64,000 bases of DNA from Cladochytrium replicatum (GCA_025526935.1 JAHLKD010000068.1:72001-136000); one strand, 5' to 3'. Counted from the first letter of the stretch, positions 1 to 12,092 are shown. Numbers and translations are program-made. Notes: generated by a model from the letters alone, not told the origin.

Positions 1-117
1 GGAGCTGCCAGGACAGGCGAGAAGGGAGTAGGGATCAGGTTGCCAAATCGGGAAAGGGATTTCAGGTTGACGCACCTGTACTATTAGCTAGACTGTTAGC
101 TGATGTTCAGGTAAAAG

Positions 118-324
118 CTATTCGTATTCCAAGGACTATTCCAATCGGAAATGACGGAGACGAGGAAGAACGAGATTGTCATCGTTGATTTCGACAAATC
201 TACCATAACTCGTATGCTTGCCTTCGCTTTCTCCGGATCCTTGAGAGAAACGCCATCCCCGTTCATCCACTTCTCGTCACTAGAATTGCAAAGCAACATA
301 GGTCGTCCAGATCATCGGTGCTGA
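118..324 (+). pseudogene. BTB/POZ-like N-terminal fragment
   Basis: This open frame reads like the middle of a BTB domain. It has a short FQSEM-type stretch, then NEIVIVDFD, then a helix and strand ending MLAFAFSGSLRE, matching the BTB pattern of an exposed strand followed by a 'mL.F.YsG' helix. It has no proper start and stops after about 65 codons, before the C-terminal BTB helices. Those helices seem to lie on the opposite strand at 334-540. BTB domains mediate dimerisation and cullin-3 binding. A broken or rearranged gene is the simplest reading, but one exon of an unresolved gene is possible. The call rests on pattern resemblance only. Confidence 0.3.
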
Positions 325-333
325 GAAAGTCCG

Positions 334-540
334 TTAAAGAATAGTATCTTGAGCCTCCTTCAGAAGACTGTCGCTTCCGAAATGATCTGCGGCACGGATA
401 AGGTGGACAAGCTCCGAGATCGATGCGTTATGAAGTAGCGATCTATATAGGAAAGGCTGAAAGATCCAGGGGCGGCACATATGGCTCGATTTGGCATGCC
501 ATTGTGGTATCAGGTGGTCGTCAACTCTCGTGATCGACAA
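334..540 (-). pseudogene. BTB/POZ-like C-terminal fragment
   Basis: On the minus strand this stretch encodes SELVHLIRAADHFGSDSLL followed by KEAQDTIL. It resembles the last two helices of a BTB domain ('L..AA..F....L...c...l'). It opens with an ATG, but nothing resembling the BTB N-terminus precedes it on this strand. The complementary N-terminal half lies at 118-324 on the plus strand, facing it. The two pieces together suggest an inverted, broken BTB gene. The 541-820 interval next to it shows nothing else. Confidence 0.3.
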
Positions 541-821
541 AGATGATGAGGTCTGGGATTTGAGTGCTTTTTGCGGTCAAAAGTCCGTTTACCAGTTTTG
601 CTATAGTGGTAAATCGTTTGCATAGACAAAATATTGCATTATCTCGCCAGCAACCTCGCTGCTGCACCTTTTCTTTGTGACAACAGAATTGACCATATAT
701 TCAGACGTGCCCACCTAGCAATTTCGTTACGACGATGTGTTTGAAACACCGGTCTCCAAATGAAGAATACACCTTCAAACTTTATTCAAATTCTTCATAG
801 ATCAGTTTGGTGTGATCAATT

Positions 822-2394
822 TCATCCCATGAGGCAACCGTTGAAGTTCTTGCAGGAGAGACGGCACTGGGCAAGCATAAAGTTTGGATTCTTGTTGCAT
901 TCGCCCTGACTTGCCCATGTCGCACAGCTGCTGGCCGGCGAGTACGTGTCCCTACAGAACGATTGCGCCGAGCATCCCCTTCCTGATCGGAGCGGACAGT
1001 TGATAAAGTCTTCAACAACCTGTGTATTGGTGTTCACGACGGAGCAACCAGCCTGTTCTTTCAACTGGCTGCATTCGACGGCTGCGAAAAGTTCACGTCA
1101 GAATGGAATGGAGAACTGTCCAAAGTACTCACGGGCGCTCGGACAGGTATTGTAAACCTGCCTTGGGGCGCTTCCAATCTGCTCGAAGCGGGTGTAATGT
1201 GCCGTTCGAGATGGGACAATCTTGAATCTGTGACCCTCGGTTGACACGAAATTGGCGATTTCTCCAGGTTGCAAGGCTTTCTGGATGACCTCGGCGCCGT
1301 CATAGTTGATCCAGTATACCGTCGTGATCTCGTTGCAGTTGTTGACCAACCAGATCTTGCGCTGTTTTGAGACTGAAGAGGTGAGCGAATACCACTTTGA
1401 TCGGTATCCAGAGTCTTCGATTGTTGAAGTAGGTTAGTGAAACATAATTCCATATCTACCCAACTCACCCAATTTGTACAGCGTTTCAACGAGAACGCAG
1501 CCTGCTGGGTCCACACGACATAGATCGGGTCTTGTGTAGGGCCAGTAATCATTGATTCTGTTGCCCTCGTCAGCGCGACTGATCATTTTGAAGACAAAAG
1601 AATCCAGATGCTCACCCAAAGTATGCCTCAGTTAGTTCAGCAAAGTATTCGGCTTCGTTGGTGTTGCCATAGTGCGGCCCACCTCCCAGCTGCCCATACA
1701 CCATGCAAGTATCGATGTTGTCACATGTGGGGCTAACATTCACACGCCTGTACGCGGTGTTGGCATAAAAGGAAGGCCGTTTGGTATAAACGTCCCCGAT
1801 TGTAGCATAGAGGTTGTTGAACGCTTCGAATGCGTGAGCCAGCTCATGAAGGAACGCAGTGGGCTGGTCGGTGTAGTCGACGCAGTTGGCGAACACTACG
1901 ATATTACCCTGTTTTAAGGAACATAGAATACATGATCCTTGACATCTCCAAGCTTTGCACTTGCTGAAGTACCTGCTTCTCCGGATTGATGTTTGGGAGC
2001 ACGCTGGTACCTACAGGGTGAAACAGTGCACATGTTGATGTGCCCGTGTCGTTATTCTCAGGATCCACCCAGTACTAATGGAACGGAATTCGAGTTTCAT
2101 CGCGCGGTATCTCCGTAAGTATTAATGCTCACCGCAGTCGGAAGGCCGTCAAGTACAGGGATGGCAAGATCGGACACGACGTCAAGTCGCCCTTGCACCC
2201 ATGGCCTGATTACACCGAGATTCAACGCCTTGTGAAACAAAATGTTGCGGCCGCGATACGTTTCCTTTATGTAATCGGTGGTTGGCGCCCATCTGTTTCA
2301 TTGTTGGTCAGGAAACAGCACGCATTGCAGAACGATGCACCTACGCAAACGCTGGAGTAGCGAGGAAAGCCAGCAATGGAAGGGAAGGTTTCAT
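822..2394 (-). CDS. secreted HExxH metallopeptidase with VHL-beta-like and ShKT domains, copy 1
   Basis: A multi-exon gene for a predicted secreted zinc peptidase. Exon 1 (2394-2345) encodes a 17-residue signal peptide (MKPSLPLLAFLATPAFA) and splices to WAPTTDYIKETYRGR. The zinc site HELAHAFE is at about 1830-1845, and a downstream EYFAELTEAYFG supplies a likely glutamate ligand, as in gluzincins. Next comes a segment with YWINYDG, a LQPGEIA turn and a GHRFKI strand, matching the beta-domain pattern of VHL. The C-terminus (about 822-1000) is a six-cysteine ShKT module containing CATWASQGEC and CRLSC. It probably acts outside the cell. Signal, peptidase and ShKT are clear from sequence; the VHL-like call is inference. 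A paralogue with the same order lies at 33084-34649. The substrate is unknown. Confidence 0.7.
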
Positions 2395-2850
2395 GACTGA
2401 TACCAGGTTAAGATAACTTATGGCACTGTTGTGCTACTTATGCCACCGCTGACTGCTGTGCTACTCCTTTTTTTTGCAAGCTCGATAAAATTTTATAGTT
2501 CTGAGCAACCCACAAAACTTTTTGGTTGCAGGGAATCACAATCCTTCTGTTATTAATGTATCGAAAGACAAAAAAAACAATTGTCAAATGCATTAACTGG
2601 TTTGGGTGTGGTGGGCAGAAAAATAGGCGGAGCGCGCATTGTTAATCGGTTAGCCACTTATGTTCATCATTTGTGCACGGGGTGAATCAATTGCGCACAG
2701 GGTGAAGACTTTGAATCAATGCTGATAATGTGGACAAGGATTGATAATCTACAACAATTTGCAGCACCAGTAAAAACTGTGGAAGCGAACTCCCACACGC
2801 AAAAGCAGGGGAGTTGCTGTGTTCTGCAAACCTTCGTAGCAGCTTCTTTG

Positions 2851-3473
2851 CTAGTTGCTTCCTCGAAGCTTCCATGTGAAGCGTTTTACATTTCCAAAGT
2901 TCCAAGGCTTTAATCCATGAGGTTGCGAAACATAAACAAACGCTCTGGGGCCACCTCCAAACCGCACACTACTCGGTACCTCTAGCTTCTTCATTGATCC
3001 ACACAGGTCATCCATCGTCATGTCTTCTCCAGGATTGTTATATAGCGATTTCGAAGGGTTTGGGGCATCATCCGTTTCGCCACCATCGTCATTCTGCTGA
3101 AGGGGATATGGTTTTGGATGTTTCTTCTTGACACAGCTTCTCTTCCTGGGTTGTCAACGATGAGAAGTTGAGCATTCTATGATATGGGGGTGCAATTTGG
3201 GTTCCATGCCAACCCCATTTTCGTCGGTATTCATGGAAATCGAAGCACAATTGGTGTAAACATGTCATCCGTGGTATGCTCACCAGTGGGCATGTCCGCG
3301 GGACCAACTTGGCCACCACTCGTTTTATCGGCAGCCTTCTGTTCCCTCATCATCCTCCTACGCTCACGTTGATTTGTCCCAGCCTTTTCCTTTTTCCTTT
3401 GATAAAATCTTCGGATCCCGTATCGTTGGTTCATTGGTGAGTGATCCGTCCGTTCCTTTAGTTCCGTTCTCAA
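2851..3473 (-). CDS. hypothetical charged protein, probably two or more exons
   Basis: A frame of about 99 codons without a stop runs from about 3147 down to a TAG at 2851-2853. It is lysine-rich at its start (KRSCVKKKHPKPYP), then acidic (GEDMTMDDLCGSMKKLEVP), and ends KRFTWKLRGSN. An upstream open frame on the same strand (3473-3231) is rich in Arg, Lys and Gln (RRFYQRKKEK) and could be a preceding exon joined through the intron ending CAACCCAG. No family is recognised and the start is not settled. Expression data would be needed to call it real. The neighbouring 2395-2850 and 3474-4161 intervals show nothing further. Confidence 0.3.
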
Positions 3474-4161
3474 CCCTTTTGACTAGAGTGGCGTATGTCG
3501 TGCAGTCTCTGTGTTTCCTCGATAGTGGCGCGTCGGCAATATGAGCGTCAGGACCTTCTATGAAGTGCGCTTCCATTGGCATCGGTGCTCAGATCTTGTT
3601 CCACATCCAAGCACAACATCCCAGGAGGAAGCTGTGCATTTCGATCAAATGATATTTTCGCTCATGCACACTAGTGTTTTAAATGTACGGGGACATCAAT
3701 CCACAAAGCACTCGAACTTTTGAAAAATACTATTGCTGAGCGCAAATCGGAACCGTTGAATAACATAACTTACAGCTCTTCTGTTATGCTCAACAAGTGT
3801 GAATCGTGGCCTTCGGAGGGGTGGAGGGAGAGATAACGGTTGTTGAGGAGTCTGGGTGGCATATCGAACACATATGCCGGTGTTCCGAATCGCAATGAGC
3901 TTCAAACTCCCCGCTGGTATTAAAGAAGGTGGATCGACGAATCATCCTCCGATTTCGCACTCAAACACTCTAAGAATTAGCTGTTGAACGAAATAGTGTC
4001 ACTGTCGAGTTTTAATAAAATATCCTTTTCGCTGCTGCTCCGGCTCCAAGCAAGTAAACTTTGGAGAAAAGAAGAGTTGCTGGAGCGCAAAGTCTTCTTC
4101 CTCCACAAGTGCCTTTCACTTTGCCATCTTGTTCCCACCTCTTGTGTTCTCTCACCTCAAA

Positions 4162-5894
4162 ATGCTCGGAGCGGAGAGAATTCCGAGTCGCTCGGCGTCA
4201 CCGCAGCTGGAACTGCAAGTGCAACCTCAGCAAGCACCCGTGCGCACTGTCCGCTTCGACAGCACGGAGCGCTTCGAGGACACATTCGAGTTCGAGGAGG
4301 ACGAGGAAGGTCTTATCGCATACAGTGATAGCCCGGCCTCTCCTTCTTCGCCGCTACCGCCACCACGACAGCAAAAGAAAGCATGGAGCCTCTTCTCATG
4401 GAAATCATCCTCATCATCAACCGCAGCAGCCCAACTTCCAGAGCAGCAGCAGCAACCCCGACCTCTTTCTCCCCTTCCACCCCACAACTCGAAACCACTC
4501 AAAACGGCACTTAAAAAATCATCATCTTACCCACCGCAACATCATGCTCCGCCATCTCCTCCGCTTACTCCGAATTCCGATGACGACGATGACTTATTGG
4601 AAAGTGAAGAGATTGAAGATTTGCAAGGGGGTGGTTCGTCAAGGAGACGCATCGAGTTAACGGAGAGCTCGATTGCGGAGATTCGAGAGGAAATTGAGAC
4701 AAAACATGCTCATCAACCGCCAAGCTTATCAGCAGTTGCACCAAATCTTTTGAGCACCGCCCTCTCTAATCTGGTTTTGCCAGTCATTATTTATTACCTC
4801 ACCGTTTCTGTTTTCAAGGGCCATCAGGTAGTAGTGACGTGCTGCAGCTAAGTATTTTATATTGACTTGAATATTAGATTCTTGGGTTGGCGTTGTCGGC
4901 CGTCCCCCCGGCGGCGGAATCGCTCTATTTGCTGTATAGTCGTGGAAGGATGGACGCAATTTCCTCCATTGTGTGAGCATGAACTTTGCGGGCAATAGCG
5001 CCAGACTTTAACCATATTCTTGATTACAGTTTTATCTCAATCGTTTTGAATATGGCAATTCTCGGAATTACCAGTTCGACAACTGTCGGACTTCTCCGTG
5101 AATCTTTCGTGACTTCTCTTTTCGGCGCAGTATTCCTCCTTTCCATTCTCTACCCGCGACCCTGGACGACAGTCGGCCGTTGGCTCTGGAAGCGTATTAA
5201 CCTCCTCATCGGGCGACGCGTCTCCTTTACCCAATCGAAATCTCACGATGGAGTCGACGCTGAGTCAAATAACATTGCAGACTCGTGCTCCCCTGACCGA
5301 ATGTCCAAGAACCTCGCGTTCTACCTGGCTCGTGAGCTTGGCGGCACGAACGAGAAAAGACAAACTGTCTCCGTGCAAACAGCCGCACGGTCCTCCTCGT
5401 CTACTCGTACATCGACTACGCACGAGATGACTGCATACTTTGACCATCTTTGGGAAACATCTTACGGCTTCCGTATTGCGACCGAACGACTCTCGCGAGT
5501 GTGGGGGATCACACTTCTGATCGAGTCAATTGTTCGATGCGTGCTCGCGTTTGCGCTTCAGGACGTGTCTGTTGAGTGGTTTCTGATCGCTTCGCCAACG
5601 CTTTTTGCCGTGACTGTTGGAACCTTGGTGGGTGGCTCGGTGTGGTATTTGAGAAGAGTTGTTGAGGAAGAAGCTGCGAAGGCTTTGGCAGAGGCTGAGC
5701 TTGAACTGGGGGAAGGCACTGGTGTGGAAGAGAGGGGAGTCCGGGTAAGGCAGGAAAACAGAGGGAGGAGCTGGTTTGGATGGCTTCGAGACCGTAGTTT
5801 CAGTTCCGCTCCGATTCAGTTGAAAATGGGCGGTAGAGATAAGAGCTCATCCCTACCCTCTGGGACAGGACGATACTCCAAAATGGTTGGATAA
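4162..5894 (+). CDS. multi-pass membrane protein, VC0807-like
   Basis: Three exons (4162-4827, 4878-4972, 5030-5894) join in frame to 541 codons with GT/AG introns. The start is the ATG at 4162; an upstream open stretch has no ATG. The N-terminal 200 residues are low complexity, rich in Ser, Pro, Gln and Asp/Glu, and probably cytosolic. Hydrophobic segments follow: LSNLVLPVIIYYLTV, ILGLALSAVPPAAESLYLL, then two segments around FISIVLNMAILGITS and FVTSLFGAVFLLSILYPRP, and two more around VWGITLLIESIVRCVLAF and VGTLVGGSVWYL. The spacing and the 'RLSRVWGITLLIE' segment recall the VC0807-like family of bacterial and fungal membrane proteins, whose role is unknown. The gene model is strong; the family name is tentative. 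Confidence 0.6.
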
Positions 5895-6512
5895 TTCTGC
5901 AAACGATGGGCTTTATTGCACCCTTGGGATTCGTGCCACAACTTTGTTGATCTTCTTTTCGACTATTGTTGCTTTGCTTTGCCATTTGCCTGTGCCATTT
6001 TTTTGTATTCTTTTTTTAAATGTCCGACCAGGTTATATTCATTTAGTTTTGGTGTTGCTCTAAAATTATATTTCGTCCCTCATTTTGACCCTTTCACATC
6101 TTTGGTTTTGCTTCTTCCATTTCCTTTCCTTTTTTGTTCCTCCCCTGAGTGCACCACCATCGCCAATGTGAAAGAGGAACAACCAAAAATGGGCTTCCGT
6201 TGAACTTTTCGCTTCCTTCTTTCATTGAGCTGCAGTTGTGTTGTTTCCTACGAGCTTGTAGCAACGTTGGAAGAGCTTTGATTCTTCAACCGAAATGTAT
6301 AGAAAAAAGCAAATGTGGTGTCTTAACTAAATCATGAGTCGGTTCCAGTTATGATCCCACCAGTTGCCCTGCCGCCATTTTCGGACCTCCCAAGCCGAGT
6401 TCAGGTTCACTTCTGACTCTTTCTGCGACCAGGGAAGATCTTAATAAATAAGTAATTAAATTGGGAGAGCAAAGTAATTATTATCATTTCGCTCGATCCA
6501 CACTGTTACCCT
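5895..6512 (+). other. intergenic, T-rich 3' flank
   Basis: This stretch after the membrane-protein gene is T-rich on the plus strand. Its hydrophobic open frames (Phe, Leu, Cys-rich) are what T-rich untranslated sequence gives. It probably holds the 3' UTR of the upstream gene and the promoter of the first seven-helix gene. No RNA gene or repeat is visible. Confidence 0.4.
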
Positions 6513-8520
6513 ATGTCCACCGTTGTGGGGTGGGTGGTGATAGGCGTCGCTACTACGATTTCAGCGTTCGGAACACTGTACTCCGCGTATCGTGCGTCAA
6601 AGGAGCCAAAAGTGTTCAATTGGATTCTATCTGGGTCGTTTGCGTTGATGTTTTTATCGGATGTACTGGGGTTCGTTTTCGCATTGCTTCCACTCAACCC
6701 TGCGGCTTTCATCCGCTACCTGGTTATCTTTGACATGGCTTTATCGTTAAACATACTTGCTACAGCTGTCAAGGTATCGTTTCTCACATCCTGTCAAACA
6801 GTCAACGTTTCTCATCGCACGCATATAGACCATTTGCAATCTGGTTCGCTTCGAGGGAGTGTTCCACAGCATACTTACCACAACACGGTTCCCATATCGC
6901 ACCTGGATGAACCATGCGCTGGTCGCAATCACCACCATCATCACCCTCTTTGCAATCACGATTGCCTGGGTTATCGACTTTTATCCTTACTATCATGTCG
7001 GCAAGCAGCTTACTGACCTTCCTGCTCAGTTCAATGGCGGTGTGGTCGCAGGAGGTATCGCTTCGGTGTGGTTGGTTTCGGTCGACCTTAGCATCGCGAT
7101 TCTGAGTTTATTGGTTGTGCGGATGCTCAGGAAGAAGTGGAGGACTCTTAAGCAGAGGCGAAATATCCGGAGTGAGCGGACAGCGGGTGCAGGTCGCCCG
7201 TCGACAAGATTCAACTGGACTGCTCTTGGAATGCAAAGGAGTTACGTGGACACTCCTTCCAATACACAGAATTCTCGTCTCACGAACCATGGTGGGCTTG
7301 ATTCGCAATTGTCTCAAAAATCCGCTGCTTCGCTGAGAGAGTACCCCGAGCTCCAGTCATTCAAACTTTCTATGCTGGCTGACAACCTCCCCATGAAAAA
7401 TGAGTTGAGCTCTGGAGCGGATGAGGAGGAACTGGTTTCAACCTCGACAGACGTTTCCACAAATGAAAGCCCATCAAAGTGGGTGTTTCTCAACGCCAAG
7501 ATGCCAATATCTACACTTTTCGCACAGCGACAGAGAACATTTGAAATGCCGGAAAGGTCTGAGCCGAAATTCTCCCCGCTGGGGTCCATCCAGCCGTCCA
7601 TTCACGAGGAGCTTTCGACTTCCACCTCATCCGGGGTTTCTTCAAGATCCTCATATCCGCACCCACTGATTCATGTTCAAAAGAACTCGGAGCCGAAGTT
7701 CACTCAGCTTGGGTCGATCCAACCGTCCTTATATCCCCCATCGACAGCAATCTCATCTGGCGTTTCTTCCAGATCCTCAGAACCTCCACTCGAGATTCAC
7801 ATGCAAAGGCAATCTGAACCGAAACTCGCCCAACCATCGTTATACCCACCATCTTTGGTTTCATCTGCTTGGGGTTCCACCAAATCCTCATATACACCAC
7901 ACCAACCAACTGAAGTCAGCGTCGAAAGTACCGCTGCTAATTTGCCCAACATTGAAACTACCTCTGCGAATTTGCCCTCGGGAACGAATGAAATCGTACC
8001 CAGCGCGAAACGGACTCGATTCGATGGGCACGTACAAGAATCTCTGGCAAGGGTAAGAACACCTGTCCCGACTATCTACGATGATCGGTCAGAACGTGGA
8101 GTCCGGACTATGTACTGGATCTTCACATTCCAAATCCTCATACCTATCATCGTCGTTCCCTTCTTCCTTGCCTATTCCGCCAACCTATTCATAAGTGGTA
8201 TGTTGCGCCGCGCGTGTAATCGAGACACCCAAGTTCGCTCAACAACTTATTCAGGAATTACGACCATTTTCCTCCGAATCTACAATCTTATCATCTTGGA
8301 ATACATCTACCTGATTCGCACGGTAGTTCATTATACATCCATACAGGCTATGGACGAAGCGTCGACGGATAACATTGGCGTACCAAGATCAAAAACCAGC
8401 AATGGTGCTCATCGTGGACCTGTCGTCGGACACAACGATGATATGGCTATTGAAGAACAACGTGATACAAATGTGAACAGCGGTGATCAATCCGATACCG
8501 TGAACTTGTCGGTGAACTGA
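6513..8520 (+). CDS. seven-helix membrane protein, tandem copy 1
   Basis: Exons 6513-6773, 6829-8197 and 8255-8520 give 631 codons. Seven hydrophobic segments are visible: three in exon 1 (around ISAFGTLYSAYRAS, FALMFLSDVLGFVF and MALSLNILATAVK), two in exon 2 (after YRTWMN, and around IASVWLVSVDLSIAILSLL), one after DDRSERGVRTMYWI and one in exon 3 (YNLIILEYIYLIRTVV). A Ser/Pro-rich loop of about 310 residues lies between helices 5 and 6, with repeated IGSIQPS/SLYPPS units. A short N-terminus, a long fifth-to-sixth loop and a cytosolic tail resemble GPCR topology, but no known family motif is seen. Intron 2 is 57 nt without a stop, so retention would keep the frame; its position is set by the paralogues. 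A membrane receptor or sensor is inference. Confidence 0.75.
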
Positions 8521-9599
8521 TGGTAGGCATCATACTTGTATTTTCCTTTCTTTTGCTACCCGCAATCGGGGCAACAATTCCCTCGTGTAAGATAGTCCTA
8601 GCGAACTCCCGTCTCAGTGCACTCCTACCATTTGTCAGTGCACACTTTTCATTGTCTTCTTTGCAATATATGAGTCACATACATTTTGGTTGCACTCAAT
8701 CCTTGTTGTTTAAAGATAAAATCGAGTTATTTTTGGCAGGCAGATGACGCTTATATCAGTCCACACTGACGGCATCACTGACGGCATTTGACTTCCTTTT
8801 TTTCCGCTAAGCAGTTTCACGTACAAGTCAACTTGTCCATCGTCGTTTGTTGATGGTCCAGACTCTGAACCTTCAACTTTATCATTCCTCCTGGTTCAAT
8901 GCGTCCATGAAAGCAATTTGAAAAATCAATCGAGGACATGGACTTAAAAAATGATGTTCGACTTTTTGTAAGGGAAGTGGAAAAGTCTGTCAAGAATGAT
9001 CTATATAAGTTGATGCTTTCGTTTTCAAGCAGAGTCTGACTCGACCACTCAAATTGAGTGCTTTCTAACAACAATGTACCAGCAACATATCACCAATTGC
9101 AATTCCAATAGCAAACTTTCCCATCATCCATAATTTTCTTGCAGTGAGACAAATTTCCCAAATTTCCACATTATTTGATCCCCGTTTCGCTGGTTGATGT
9201 GCGTGGTGGGAAGCAGGATGGACCAGGGGGATGCTGTCGACTCTATCTTTGATGAATCCGATCGTCGTCGTTTTGATCTTATCTCCTGACTAGAGCTAAC
9301 AGAAGCACCTGGGTTTCGACCACCACAAAGTTTCTCATGACTTTTCTATTCTACGTGTATTCGTACAGCCTGCATTCATAGAGCACCACGGCCCGACATA
9401 ATCTTATTTGTATTGTGTAGCAGTATCAATCGCATACAGTTGGCAAATTTTGCGGTTAAGGAGTAACCGTGGGGGCCACGCGCGCGCTTCGTTAAGATTA
9501 TATTTTCAGCTGTGTGGCCGATCACCTCTGCCATTTTGGCGGTTCATCAAATCAGCAACCAGAAAACTCTTTGTTTTGTAAGCGGACCAGTGGACCACT
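8521..9599. other. intergenic between tandem copies 1 and 2
   Basis: About 1.1 kb without a supported gene. A short direct repeat (CACTGACGGCAT twice, near 8764-8788) is visible. Minus-strand open frames here show no domain and no splice-consistent partner. It probably holds the 3' UTR of copy 1 and the promoter of copy 2. Confidence 0.4.
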
Positions 9600-11360
9600 A
9601 TGTCCACGTCTGTCCGCGGATGGATAGTGCTCAGCGCAACCGCATTGCTCTCAGCATTCGGCTCCATATACTCTGCCTACCGTGCTTCCAGGTCCCCAAA
9701 AGCCTTCAACTGGGTACTGTTCGGCTCTTTTGCGTTGATGTTTGTGTCAGACATGCTGGCATTCATGCCATCGTTTCTGCCAAGAGAACCCATGACCACA
9801 ACAGTGGTTTTCAACATGGTAACGAGCCTAAATATCACGGCAACGGCGATAAAGGTACGCAATAACTATTTGGAGTATTCTAGAGATTGACTTTTCTTCC
9901 TTTGATATTTAGACGATTTGCAACCTCATTCGTTTCGAAGGTGTGTTTCACAGCATTATAACAAGCACAACCCGCATTCCATATCGCACCTGGATGAACC
10001 GTGTACTCGTTGCGATCACCTGCTTCATTGCTCTGTCCTCCATTGCTCTTCTGTGGATCATCGACATTTACCCATTTTACAACAGCGGCAAACAGCTACC
10101 TGGGCTTCCGCCGCAGTTCACTGGTGGCCGGACAGGAGGCGTTCCTGCTGCCATTTGGATAGTTACTTTGGACTGGCTCATCGCGATTCTCAGTTTGGCG
10201 GTCGTGCGTATGCTCAGGAAAAAGTGGGGTGTTATCAGACAGAAGCAGAACGTGAGAAGCACATGGACTGCGACCGCTGATGCGGAACATACGCATGTTC
10301 AGCATAGCTGGCCAGTATTTGGAAAATTCAATAGTGAGGGGGTTAACACGTCGTATACGCACAGCTCGAACTTTCGGGACTCGGGAATTCCCAATGTGCT
10401 ATTCTCGACGAACTCTGCTGCGTCTCTCAAGGCGTATCCGGAGCTGCAATCATATAAGCATCCAACAATGACTTACAAGATCTCGATGTCGTCCATGGGA
10501 TCGAGCTCAAACAACTTTCATACTGGGCCGCCAGCATCCCGTGTATATGGAAACCCCCCATCTTCAATCTACCAGCAAAATCCTTACCAGCAAAGATCGG
10601 ACAACAATGTACAGCAGGCACGGTCGGAGTATGACTCACAGATTGGGTCAATTCAACCGTCCTTATACCCACCGTCGTCAACTGCTGGAGTATGGGCACC
10701 TTCTCCTTCTTCGTATCCCCCACATGAGCTTGATGAGATCGATGCACATCCATCGAAGTATTCGACTGAGGAAACTCACGTCGGTTCACCATCGAAAAAG
10801 AGCTGGTTTGGCCGGAAACGAAGTCGAAGTAGAAGGCGAACTTCAACAACTAACGACGAACGTTCTGAGCGTGGAGTAAGGATCATGTACTGGATCCTCT
10901 CATTGCAAGTGCTTCTCCCCATCTGCGTCATGCCATTCTACTTTGGCATTCGTGACCTATTTGTTAGTGGTATGTAATCTATCAATTATGATTTATGCTG
11001 CTGTAAATTACGATTTATGTTGAAATATTCCTCATTTAAACAGCCATCACAAGCATGTTCATAAGAGTATACAACCTCATCATTCTCGAGTACATTTACA
11101 CTATTCGGTCTGTCGTACATTATGCGTCGAGACAGGCGATGATCGAGGGCGTCTCGTCGACGAGCAACACTGACGGCACTTGGTCAAAGTCAAACAACAG
11201 CATGCAGAGGGACGTCGTTGTCACGGGGTACCACGGCGAACCTGCACACCATCTCAACAACACCCATGGGCCCATCAATGCCAACCTTGCAAATCCGAAT
11301 AGTGGTGAAGGTGGGGATATGTATGGTGCATCGCTTTTATCGCTTTATGGGAAGCGATGA
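9600..11360 (+). CDS. seven-helix membrane protein, tandem copy 2
   Basis: Exons 9600-9854, 9913-10969 and 11044-11360 join to 542 codons, with both introns at the same sites as in copies 1 and 3. The conserved landmarks are YRASRSPKAFNWVLFGSFAL in exon 1, CNLIRFEGVFHSI and YRTWMN at the start of exon 2, LAVVRMLRKKW after helix 5, ERSERGVRIMYWILSLQ before helix 6, and YNLIILEYIYTI in helix 7. The long loop is shorter than in copy 1, keeps one IGSIQPSLYPPS unit, and ends in an Arg/Ser patch (RKRSRSRRR) that could be a phosphorylation or anionic-lipid contact. The family is unrecognised. Confidence 0.75.
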
Positions 11361-12092
11361 CATCAATCTTCAAGTTTTCTTATCTGTTTTGCACTCGTTA
11401 TCACTTGCCTTCATCTTCACGTCACGCATGTCAATAAAATGTGCGACCCATTTCCTTCAATCGTTGTCAATGCTATTCTCATCCCTTATTTTTGGGAAAC
11501 AATTCCTCATTTGCATCGTGCTCGAGCCCATGTTTGTTTTACCCAGTTTGTGTATTTTTTGTCATACAACTTCGTTTTTCTCATCGCATTCTTAGAAGAA
11601 AGAAAGTGTCAAGTTTGTGTGATTAAGTGGAACACTGTCAAGTGGTCGGGAGGTTATTCAACATCACCATCTCGGCAAACCTTCATCCGAGCGCCACCAC
11701 ATCTGCACAGGAAAATTTTAGGCTCGGCAGAAACGAGTTCTTTGCAGTTGTGAGAAGGTAGCCTCTCGATCCATGTTTTCCAGCTGACGGTGTATGGAAG
11801 ATACCTGGTGGATCCCCATATGCTCCTCTCGTTTTGAATCACCGGACAAACGTTCTTGTTTCTGCGCAGCTCGCTCCAGGAAATATTTTGCTCCGAGTGA
11901 TAAGAAATTCACATTGTGATTCGTGATGCAGCACCACGGGAACCAAGCCGTGGAGAATCAGCTGAACCCTGTTTATACATATTCCACGGTCCTGCCTGGC
12001 CCTGCTTACCCCTTTTTGGCGAATGTCTATCGAGTAAAATCAACACATAACAAAGTGAAACTGCCACTCTGAGACGGTATCGATACAACTCA
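11361..12092. other. intergenic between tandem copies 2 and 3
   Basis: About 730 nt with no supported gene. The plus strand after 11360 is T-rich and looks like 3' UTR. The open frames on both strands are short and without domain signal. Confidence 0.4.

Noticed and set aside
4129-4161. Upstream start for the membrane-protein gene
   Set aside because: The frame begins with TTG there; the first ATG is at 4162 in good context.
4227-4502. Minus-strand frame rich in Gly, Ser and Cys opposite the membrane-protein gene
   Set aside because: It is the complement of the low-complexity N-terminal coding region on the plus strand, which has a full three-exon model.
5916-6203. Phe/Leu/Cys-rich open frame, could be a small membrane protein
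   Set aside because: It lies in T-rich sequence just after a gene, has no domain or splice support, and its composition follows from base content.
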